From Ruminococcus flavefaciens (GTDB lineage Bacteria > Bacillota > Clostridia > Oscillospirales > Ruminococcaceae), in contig DEDQ01000012.1 in assembly GCA_002350065.1 (NCBI GenBank), forward strand, positions 47,594 to 53,969: a stretch of DNA of 6,376 bases, given 5' to 3'. Below, one piece after another: positions 1 to 5,049 of this stretch (its first letter is position 1; the number at the start of each line of letters is the position of its first letter). Under the pieces are notes generated by a model that searched no databases, was not told where the DNA came from, and was given only the letters and a program-made list of their open reading frames with translations. The position numbers and the translations under genes are program-made.

Positions 1-92
1 TTAGGCTTCCATGTTCTGTTTGTACGTCTGTGTGAGTGGGAAACCTTTATTCCGAAAGTTACTCCCTTTCCGCAGATATCACATTTTGCCAT
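1..92 (-). CDS. rpmB: 50S ribosomal protein L28 (partial, N-terminal 30 residues)
   Basis: The minus strand encodes the N-terminus of large-subunit ribosomal protein L28; the gene runs off the left edge of the window. The translation begins [10 protein letters not shown] and continues through [14 protein letters not shown], the hallmark start of bacterial L28. The C4-x-x-C7 pair is the first half of the zinc-ribbon found in zinc-binding L28 forms; the second pair would lie outside the window. The ATG at 92 is preceded by a near-perfect Shine-Dalgarno (AAGGAGG, about 102-108) with roughly nine bases of spacing, so the start is secure. It is transcribed away from the rest of the window and has its own promoter at 163-191. 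Identity is very sure; the C-terminal part cannot be assessed. Confidence 0.96.
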   Translation of the reverse strand, partial: MAKCDICGKGVTFGIKVSHSHRRTNRTWKP

Positions 93-162
93 CAGGCTGC
101 ACCTCCTTAATTATTCATCATATCCTCCGGCTGAAATCTCTGCCGAATTAGACAACATGAAT

Positions 163-191
163 ATTGTAACACATATCAGAGAAAAATGCAA
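163..191 (-). promoter_or_regulatory. Sigma-A-type promoter for rpmB
   Basis: On the minus strand, TTGCAT (186-191) is followed after 17 bases by TACAAT (163-168). This is a five-of-six match to the -10 box and a four-of-six match to the -35 box, at ideal spacing. Transcription would begin near 156, giving an rpmB leader of roughly 64 bases. A-tracts lie directly upstream (195-222). The promoter is inferred from sequence only. Confidence 0.65.
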
Positions 192-194
192 GCC

Positions 195-222
195 TTTTTT
201 GAAAAAAAACCTAAATTTTTTT
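195..222. other. A/T-tract block between the divergent promoters
   Basis: A run of six T (195-200), eight A (202-209) and AAATTTTTTT (213-222) sits between the two divergent -35 boxes. Tracts spaced by roughly a helical turn favour DNA curvature and can act as UP elements for RNA polymerase alpha subunits. No GC-rich stem precedes them, so they do not look like a terminator. The sequence is plain to see; the function is inferred. Confidence 0.4.
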
Positions 223-249
223 ATTCGACCGTAAAATTGTATTTTAGAC

Positions 250-278
250 TTGAAAAATTTGTGCATTTGTTGTATAAT
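250..278 (+). promoter_or_regulatory. Sigma-A-type promoter for the pseudoprotease-scpAB operon
   Basis: TTGAAA (250-255) and a perfect TATAAT (273-278) are separated by exactly 17 bases. This is the best promoter-like sequence in the window. The predicted start is near 285, leaving a leader of about 62 bases before the ATG at 347. It is the only strong plus-strand promoter candidate before the gene cluster, so it probably drives the genes from 347 to at least 3799. Confidence 0.8.
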
Positions 279-309
279 AAATAATGTGTAACTTTGTACG
301 GAGAGTTAT

Positions 310-327
310 ATGCTTATATTAGATTAA
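310..327 (+). promoter_or_regulatory. Possible 5-codon upstream ORF (leader peptide MLILD)
   Basis: Inside the predicted leader, GGAGAG (300-305) precedes an ATG at 310 that opens a five-codon frame (M-L-I-L-D) closed by TAA at 325-327. The stop lies 19 bases before the main ATG at 347. The Shine-Dalgarno is at least as good as that of the main gene, so ribosomes could initiate here and influence downstream translation. Frames this short arise easily by chance in AT-rich DNA, hence the low confidence. Confidence 0.3.
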
Positions 328-337
328 AAATATTATC

Positions 338-341
338 GAGG
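338..341 (+). promoter_or_regulatory. Ribosome binding site deciding the start at 347
   Basis: GAGG at 338-341 is five bases from the ATG at 347. The alternative in-frame GTG at 341 overlaps this motif and has only AT-rich sequence upstream, so the ATG is preferred and the protein is two residues shorter than the longest open frame. Confidence 0.6.
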
Positions 342-346
342 TGCTT

Positions 347-1120
347 ATGGATAACATCGACCTTTTACAGAAGTTTTTTAAATATTTTTCGCGCATTCTC
401 ATGCTCCTGCTTGTCATGCCGATGACCAACTCCGCACGCGGACTGGTCGCAAAGTGGAACGGCGACGATACCTCCGAGCGCGAGGGCCGCATCACGCTTT
501 CCCCTATGGCTCACCTTGACCCCATAGGCGCGATAATGATCTTCCTCATCGGCTTCGGCTGGTCCAAGCCCATGCCTATAAACTACGTCCGCATGAAGAA
601 TTTCAGACGCGGCGTTGTTACAGTTTCACTCGCGGGACCTGTTTCACATTTTCTCGCAGCAATAGTGTGCAAGCTGATACCCTGTCTGCTGCTGCTGATA
701 CCGTCTGTGTATGAAAGCTACAGCAGTAATCTTGGTTCTTTTGTAAGCCCTTATAACGTGGTTTCTTCTGCACTGTCCGGCTCTGTTTTATTAACAAGCT
801 TCACCCCGCTTCAGGCATTCTTTCTCGTACTCACTGTCATATCGAGCATAAATGTTTGCCTCGGAGTAATAAATTTGCTCCCCCTTCCGCCTCTTGACGG
901 ATTTCAGGTGCTCAACCAGTTTGCAGGAGCTAAATTCCACAACTGGTACTACGCAAATCATCAGCTGATACATCAGGTCTCGACGATAGTCCTCTTCGGA
1001 CTTTTCTTCATCGGCGACCTCACAAGAGGTCTTATCGACCCGCTCGGCTGGCTTATAGGTTTGATCAATGGCTTGTTAAGTCTCCCGTTCGTTCTGATAT
1101 TCCCCCACCTGATCGGCTGA
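347..1120 (+). CDS. M50/site-2-protease-like membrane protein lacking the HExxH zinc site (probable pseudoprotease)
   Basis: This polytopic membrane protein of 257 residues has the layout of the short bacterial S2P/M50 family. Family landmarks are GDDTSEREGRITLSP (39-53), AHLDPIG (55-61), AGPVSH (96-101) and NLLPLPPLDG (176-185), which carries the aspartate that is the third zinc ligand. Hydrophobic segments lie at about 15-35, 59-73, 90-120, 153-175 and 209-252. The oddity is residues 27-31: where active members have HExxH, this one reads TNSAR, removing both histidines and the catalytic glutamate. The frame is otherwise intact. I infer an inactive, possibly scaffolding, protein. ATG 347 was chosen over GTG 341 because GAGG at 338-341 sits five bases before it. 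The stop is one base from scpA. It could instead use unusual ligands, but none is evident. Confidence 0.85.
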   Translation: MDNIDLLQKFFKYFSRILMLLLVMPMTNSARGLVAKWNGDDTSEREGRITLSPMAHLDPIGAIMIFLIGFGWSKPMPINYVRMKNFRRGVVTVSLAGPVSHFLAAIVCKLIPCLLLLIPSVYESYSSNLGSFVSPYNVVSSALSGSVLLTSFTPLQAFFLVLTVISSINVCLGVINLLPLPPLDGFQVLNQFAGAKFHNWYYANHQLIHQVSTIVLFGLFFIGDLTRGLIDPLGWLIGLINGLLSLPFVLIFPHLIG

Positions 1121-1121
1121 T

Positions 1122-1880
1122 ATGGAGACTATCAATTACAAGCTCGACGTGTACGAGGGTCCGCTCGATGTACTGCTCGCGCTGATAACCAAGCACAAGC
1201 TCAACATCTGCGACATCGAGATATCCAAGCTCCTCGAGCAGTACCTCCTTTTTATAGAGGAGGCGCACAAGCAGGACCTCGAACTCGCCGGAGAATTTCT
1301 CGAAATGGCGGCAAGGCTCATCTACATCAAGACCGCCGCCCTCCTTCCTCAGCCCGAGGAAGCCGAACAGATGAAAAAAGAACTCGAGGGCGCTCTCATT
1401 GAGCTCTCGCTGTGCAAGGCTGCTGCAAAGGCGCTCGCCGAGCGCAATATCGGCAGCGATATATTCGTCCGTCAGCCTATGAAGATAAAGGCGGATATGA
1501 CCTATACGCTCGTGCATGAGCCGGAAAGACTCGTTCTCGCGTACAGCGCCGTTTCCAATAAGAAGCTCCGCCCCGATACCCAGAAGCTGCACATCGAAAA
1601 CAAGATAAATTCAGTCGTAAAGCGTAAGATAGTGCCCGTTCTTACCAAGGTCGTGCATATCCTCCGCGAGCTCTATACCACCGGCGAGGTCTACATGGAC
1701 AAGCTCTATGAGGGCGTTACCGACCGCTCGGCAAGAGTTGCGACTTTCCTCGCCGTCCTCGAGCTCACACGCTTCGGACGAATCACCATAAGCGAGGACA
1801 ATACACTCATCTTCTTCAAGGGAGAAATGGAAAGAGAGGGACGCAAAAAGTGGAAATCAAAGAAAAACTCGGCGCAATAG
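1122..1880 (+). CDS. scpA: Segregation and condensation protein A (ScpA, kleisin of SMC condensin)
   Basis: ScpA is the kleisin subunit that bridges the two heads of the SMC dimer and recruits ScpB, organising and separating the chromosome in the cytoplasm. The 252-residue length is normal for the family. The N-terminal SMC-neck-binding region carries the signature YEGPLDVLL (11-19), followed by the conserved helix AGEFLEMAARLIYIKTAALLP split over 56-76. The C-terminal winged-helix region ends with RSARVATFLAVLEL (203-215), RFGRITI (217-223) and a basic tail. The ATG follows the upstream stop by one base, and the preceding DNA is pyrimidine-rich (CCCCCACCT) with no Shine-Dalgarno, which suggests translational coupling to the pseudoprotease gene. 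The last 31 bases overlap scpB in another frame. Identity is very sure. Confidence 0.97.
   Translation: METINYKLDVYEGPLDVLLALITKHKLNICDIEISKLLEQYLLFIEEAHKQDLELAGEFLEMAARLIYIKTAALLPQPEEAEQMKKELEGALIELSLCKAAAKALAERNIGSDIFVRQPMKIKADMTYTLVHEPERLVLAYSAVSNKKLRPDTQKLHIENKINSVVKRKIVPVLTKVVHILRELYTTGEVYMDKLYEGVTDRSARVATFLAVLELTRFGRITISEDNTLIFFKGEMEREGRKKWKSKKNSAQ
1834..1840 (+). promoter_or_regulatory. Ribosome binding site deciding the GTG start of scpB
   Basis: AGAGGG, inside the end of scpA, lies nine bases before the GTG at 1850. The conserved ScpB N-terminus (GAIEAILFASGEP) begins seven residues after this GTG, and the next in-frame ATG would delete about 39 residues, so GTG is the supported start. 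Confidence 0.6.
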
Positions 1881-2440
1881 AAGCTATTCTCTTCGCAAGC
1901 GGCGAGCCCGTCGAGCTGTACCGTCTCTCGCAGGCAAGCGGCATAGACGTGGGTACTATCCCCTCTATGATAAAGCTCCTCAACGAGCGCTACGACGGCT
2001 GCGGCAGCGGAATTTGCATCAAAAAGCTCGACAGCAGCTATCAGATGTGTACACGCGAGGAATTTGCTCCGCAGATACGCATGGCTCTCGAAACAAAAAA
2101 GAATACTCCCCTCTCGAACGCAGGTATGGAGGCTCTTACGATAATCGCCTATAATCAGCCGGTTTCCAAGAGCTTCGTTGAGAATGTCCGCGGCGTTGAC
2201 AGCTCTTCCGTTGTCAACAACCTCGTCGAAAAGGGACTCGTCGAAGAAGCCGGACGTCTTGACGTTCCCGGCAAGCCCATAGTCTACCGGACAACTCCCG
2301 TATTCCTCCGCACGTTCGGACTCAGCTCCATTGCTGACCTCCCGCCTCTCGCGGGACACGAGAACGTCGTCATCGAGGACGACCAGCTCCCCCTCGATAT
2401 CCCAGAGGAGGACGAGGGCGCGGTAGGTCTTACCGAGTAA
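1850..2440 (+). CDS. scpB: Segregation and condensation protein B (ScpB)
   Basis: ScpB is a cytoplasmic protein that dimerises on the central part of ScpA and completes the SMC-ScpAB condensin. The protein has 196 residues, normal for the family, with two winged-helix domains. The first opens with AIEAILFASGEPV (9-21). The second has the family signature: PLSNAGMEALTIIAYNQPVS (87-106), VRGVDSSSVV (113-122), LVEKGLVEEAGR (125-136) and PGKPIVYRTT (140-149). The C-terminus is an acidic tail (about 176-190), common and poorly conserved in this family. It starts with GTG and overlaps the end of scpA by 31 bases, a tight arrangement that suits the stoichiometric ScpA:ScpB2 complex. Identity is very sure. 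Confidence 0.97.
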   Translation: MEIKEKLGAIEAILFASGEPVELYRLSQASGIDVGTIPSMIKLLNERYDGCGSGICIKKLDSSYQMCTREEFAPQIRMALETKKNTPLSNAGMEALTIIAYNQPVSKSFVENVRGVDSSSVVNNLVEKGLVEEAGRLDVPGKPIVYRTTPVFLRTFGLSSIADLPPLAGHENVVIEDDQLPLDIPEEDEGAVGLTE

Positions 2441-2475
2441 GTCGAACTCAAATATAATCGAAAGGAGCGGCATGA

Positions 2476-3372
2476 ATGATAGTTCTGAAAATTCTGCTGT
2501 GGATAATTCTTGCCGTTCTTGGCATCATTCTCCTGATACTCTGGCTCCCCATAAGGGCTGAGGCGGCTTTCCTCGGCAACAAGCTCACCTACAAGCTGAA
2601 ATACTCGTTCCTGCTTCTCTATGATTCGGACAAGCGAGGGCTCATCGCGTGGTATCTCAGACGCAAAAAGAAAAAAGACGCCGAAGCCGGACAGGACGAC
2701 TTCTCCCCCGATGAGGACATCTCCGAAGATGAGGATACTTCCGATATCGAGGATATGAGCGCGGATACTGTTCCGGATACGACAGAAAAGCCCGAGGAAC
2801 AGACTTCCGTAACGCCGGAGGAGGCTCCCGCAGAGGAGAGCGCTCACGCCGCTGAAGCGGCAGAAGAGGAGCTCCCCGAGGAAGAGCCCGAAAAACCAGA
2901 AAAGCCCAAAAAAGAAAAGCATAAAAAGAAGAAAAAAGAAAAAGACGAGATAGAATTCCCGAAAACGCTTATAGATAAAGCGGACTTCGTACTCGATATC
3001 TGGCGTGCCGCCGACCGCCCGATACTCAGGATATTCAAGGGCGTGAAGCTCCACGAGCTGTATATCGACTTCATCATCGCAAACGAGGACGCTTACAAAT
3101 GCGCCCTCAACTACGGCAGGATAAGCGGAGCCGCATATAACGTGCTCGGCTGGCTGGGCGTGCTTTTCAACGTCAAGCTCAAAACTGTCGATATCAACGC
3201 CGGCTTCGGACTCGACAAGTCCCGCTGGGACGCCTCCGGCAAGCTGAGCGTCAGACCAATTACAGTGGTTATCGCAGGAGCTGCGCTCCTGATAACATAT
3301 TTGTTCAGATATTTCATTCCCTATAAATTGCAGGAACGAAAACTAAAAAAACAAGCCGTAAGGCAAAAGTGA
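2476..3372 (+). CDS. DUF2953-family membrane protein with a long charged linker
   Basis: This 298-residue protein has unknown molecular function. An N-terminal hydrophobic segment (about 3-24) is followed by a short region (25-60) and a strongly charged linker: acidic, Pro/Ala-rich at about 68-142, then a lysine block at about 143-156. The recognisable DUF2953 part is near 187-260 (KLHELYIDF, YGRISGAAYNVLGWLG, NAGFGLDKS). A second hydrophobic segment (about 261-281) and a basic tail end the protein. The linker looks inserted between the halves of the family domain and contains a decayed tandem repeat of 18 bases. AAAGGAG at 2461-2467 sits eight bases before ATG 2476; the ATG at 2472 is in another frame. 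DUF2953 genes commonly occur between scpB and a GerW gene in Clostridia, which supports the call. Two-membrane-segment topology is inferred. Confidence 0.85.
   Translation: MIVLKILLWIILAVLGIILLILWLPIRAEAAFLGNKLTYKLKYSFLLLYDSDKRGLIAWYLRRKKKKDAEAGQDDFSPDEDISEDEDTSDIEDMSADTVPDTTEKPEEQTSVTPEEAPAEESAHAAEAAEEELPEEEPEKPEKPKKEKHKKKKKEKDEIEFPKTLIDKADFVLDIWRAADRPILRIFKGVKLHELYIDFIIANEDAYKCALNYGRISGAAYNVLGWLGVLFNVKLKTVDINAGFGLDKSRWDASGKLSVRPITVVIAGAALLITYLFRYFIPYKLQERKLKKQAVRQK
2692..2763 (+). repeat. Degenerate 18-base tandem repeat encoding four acidic hexads
   Basis: Four consecutive 18-base units inside the DUF2953 gene encode QDDFSP, DEDISE, DEDTSD and IEDMSA (residues 73-96). Each has acidic residues at positions 2 and 3 and a serine at position 5. 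The middle two units are the most alike at DNA level (both begin GATGAGGA). The period is visible directly; an origin by tandem duplication followed by drift is inferred. Confidence 0.6.
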
Positions 3373-3382
3373 GGTTTTAATC

Positions 3383-3799
3383 ATGGATACAAGAAAGACA
3401 CCCGTTAATGAAATACTCGGAATCTCTATCGACAAGATAAGAGAAATGGCTGATGTAAACTCCATTATTGGCGAGCCTATCACCCTTGCCGACGGTACTA
3501 CGATAATCCCGATATCCAAGGTATCATACGGTTTCGCTTCCGGCGGCTCCGACCTCCCCTCGAAGTACGACAAGGACCTCTTCGGCGGCGGAGCAGGCGC
3601 AGGCGTAAGCATCAAGCCCGAGGGCTTCCTCGTTATCAGTCCCGCAGGCGAGGCTAAGATGATAACTATGGATTCCGCTAACGACCCCATAAGCAGTGCT
3701 GTAAGCGCTGTTCCGGCTATCGTTGAAAAGGTGCAGGGCTTCCTCGCAAAGAAAAAGGGCGGAAATACTGAAGAGGGCGACGTTACTATCAGCGACTGA
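3383..3799 (+). CDS. ytfJ: GerW family protein (YtfJ-like sporulation protein)
   Basis: The product has 138 residues and matches the GerW/YtfJ family along its whole length. In Bacillus subtilis the family member GerW (YtfJ) is a spore protein needed for germination with certain nutrients; the molecular mechanism is not established. Landmarks are an N-terminal helix (about 8-25), GEPITLADGTTIIPISKVSY (30-49), the glycine-rich FASGGSD (51-57), the loop FGGGAGAGVSIKPEGFLVI (67-85) and a C-terminal helix ending in Lys/Gly. There is no signal peptide or membrane segment. GAGG (3371-3374), overlapping the upstream stop, lies eight bases before ATG 3383. The family also occurs in bacteria not known to sporulate, so it does not prove sporulation here. 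The family call is sure; the role in this organism is inferred. Confidence 0.92.
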   Translation: MDTRKTPVNEILGISIDKIREMADVNSIIGEPITLADGTTIIPISKVSYGFASGGSDLPSKYDKDLFGGGAGAGVSIKPEGFLVISPAGEAKMITMDSANDPISSAVSAVPAIVEKVQGFLAKKKGGNTEEGDVTISD

Positions 3800-3811
3800 G
3801 CTTAGTATAAT
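3783..3811 (+). promoter_or_regulatory. Candidate internal promoter before the carboxypeptidase gene
   Basis: A perfect TATAAT (3806-3811) lies just after the GerW stop, with a weak -35-like TTACTA (3783-3788, three of six) exactly 17 bases upstream. Transcription would start near 3818, leaving about 45 bases before ATG 3863 with the Shine-Dalgarno intact. The 63-base gap here is the largest so far in the cluster, which fits a secondary promoter, but the poor -35 keeps confidence low. Confidence 0.35.
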
Positions 3812-3850
3812 CGGCGCTCCGGACGCATAACCTTTACTGAATAAATTTTC

Positions 3851-3855
3851 GGAGG
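3851..3855 (+). promoter_or_regulatory. Ribosome binding site deciding the start at 3863
   Basis: GGAGG at 3851-3855 is seven bases from ATG 3863. The in-frame TTG at 3857 is only one base away from it and cannot be the start, so the protein begins MKKTVPV, a typical signal-peptide N-terminus. Confidence 0.7.
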
Positions 3856-3862
3856 TTTGCGT

Positions 3863-4993
3863 ATGAAAAAAACAGTTCCAGTTATTGCCGCGGTCCTGCT
3901 TATGGCAGGACTGCGTTTTCCTGCCGCCTATGCGGCTGACGAGCCCGATATATCAGCTAAGGCGGCAGTCGTTGTCTCTGCCGATACCGGCGAGGTCGTA
4001 TTCTCGCGAAACAGCGGCGAGAAGCTCCCTATGGCGAGCACGACAAAGATAATGACTACCCTGCTATGTATCGAAAGCGGCGGTCTCGACGTCCCGTTCG
4101 TGGTTGACAGCGATGCCATTCACGTCGAGGGCTCATCTATGGGCTTGCAGGAGGGCGATATCGTCACTAAGCGGGCGCTCTGCTGCGGAATGCTCCTGCC
4201 ATCGGGCAACGACGCCGCTAATGCGGCGGCTGTGCGTATTTCCGGAAGCATCGACAAATTCGCCGAGCTTATGAACTCACGCGCTCAGGAAATGGGGCTC
4301 TCTAAGACCTATTTCGTCACTCCCTCCGGTCTTGAGGGCGAGGGACACGGCTCGTCCGCGTATGATATGGCGATACTCGCCTCAGAGGCTCTGCGCTACG
4401 ATGTTTTCCGTGATATCTGCTCATCTGAGAGCATGAAGGTCGAATTCGGCGACCCGCCCTATCCGCGCTGGCTGAAAAATACCAACAAGCTGCTCTCGAT
4501 GTACGGAGGCACCTACGGCGTAAAGACCGGCTTCACCGACGAAGCAGGAAGATGTCTCGTATCCGCCTGCGAGCGGGACGGGAAAAACCTCGTCTGCGTG
4601 ACGCTGAACGACCGTAACGACTGGAACGACCACATGGCTATGTATGACTTCGCTTTCGGGCAGGTCCATACCTTCGAGCCGGATATCCCGCAGGATATCG
4701 AGCTCCCACTCGCCGGCGGGAGCTCTGACACCATAAAAGCAAAGGCGCAGGAGCTTCCCGCTCCGGTCACGTCTGTGGGCGAGGAAGAGCTCAGCTACAC
4801 CGTGATATCGCCGCCTTTCATATATGCGCCCGTAAATGCGGGCGACAAGCTCGCGGAGCTGAGTATCAGCTGCCGCGGCAGGGAGATTAGACGCATTCCG
4901 CTTTATGCCGCGGAAAATGCCGCTTACAAGAACGCTCCCGCTAAGAAGAAAAAATCCGGACGTAAACTCTTTGGCGGTCGGAGCTGCCGATAA
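3863..4993 (+). CDS. D-alanyl-D-alanine carboxypeptidase (penicillin-binding protein, DacB/DacF type, S11 family)
   Basis: This secreted class A serine DD-carboxypeptidase removes the terminal D-alanine from peptidoglycan stem peptides outside the membrane. It has 376 residues. A signal peptide (1-25, KK then a hydrophobic core, likely cut after AYA) is followed by the three active-site motifs: S59-T-T-K62, S114-G-N116 and K221-T-G223. A C-terminal beta-rich PBP5-like domain spans about 270-350. Most relatives end in an amphipathic membrane-anchoring helix; here the tail (357-376) is short and lysine/arginine-rich with no clear amphipathic helix, so anchoring may be electrostatic or absent. 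The alternative frames after 4955 do not restore an obvious anchor, so no frameshift is argued. In B. subtilis dacB lies in the same general scpAB-rluB neighbourhood. The enzyme class is very sure; the paralogue name is not. Confidence 0.95.
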   Translation: MKKTVPVIAAVLLMAGLRFPAAYAADEPDISAKAAVVVSADTGEVVFSRNSGEKLPMASTTKIMTTLLCIESGGLDVPFVVDSDAIHVEGSSMGLQEGDIVTKRALCCGMLLPSGNDAANAAAVRISGSIDKFAELMNSRAQEMGLSKTYFVTPSGLEGEGHGSSAYDMAILASEALRYDVFRDICSSESMKVEFGDPPYPRWLKNTNKLLSMYGGTYGVKTGFTDEAGRCLVSACERDGKNLVCVTLNDRNDWNDHMAMYDFAFGQVHTFEPDIPQDIELPLAGGSSDTIKAKAQELPAPVTSVGEEELSYTVISPPFIYAPVNAGDKLAELSISCRGREIRRIPLYAAENAAYKNAPAKKKKSGRKLFGGRSCR

Positions 4994-5049
4994 AACCGTC
5001 ACGGAGCTTTCAGCCCGAAAATCACTGTTTTCAGAAAGTGAAGGATATA

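Noticed and set aside
195..222. T-tract and A-tract block as a bidirectional terminator
   Set aside because: There is no GC-rich stem with a workable loop, and it lies between two outward promoters rather than at gene ends.
284..322. Twelve-codon frame starting at ATG 284 in the operon leader
   Set aside because: It has no Shine-Dalgarno and begins at or before the predicted transcription start (about 285). The SD-led frame at 310 is the better candidate.
1065..1592. Long minus-strand open frame (175 codons) across scpA
   Set aside because: It is antisense to a certain scpA. The plus-strand genes avoid TTA, CTA and TCA codons, which leaves few stops on the other strand. The translation has no family features.
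2430..2458. Promoter-like TTACCG-17-TATAAT before the DUF2953 gene
   Set aside because: The predicted transcript start (about 2465) would fall within the Shine-Dalgarno at 2461-2467, so the message could not be translated well, and the -35 is weak.
1706..3054. Two long minus-strand open frames (about 255 codons each) opposite scpA/scpB and DUF2953
   Set aside because: They are shadows of well-supported plus-strand genes. Their phenylalanine/leucine/glycine-rich and low-complexity content simply mirrors the Glu/Lys-rich coding of the sense strand.
5007..5038. Hairpin CTTTC/GAAAG enclosing GAAAA/TTTTC between the carboxypeptidase and rluB, as a terminator
   Set aside because: The stem is short, mostly A-T, broken by a 5x1 internal loop and not followed by a T-run. 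A terminator is not supported.
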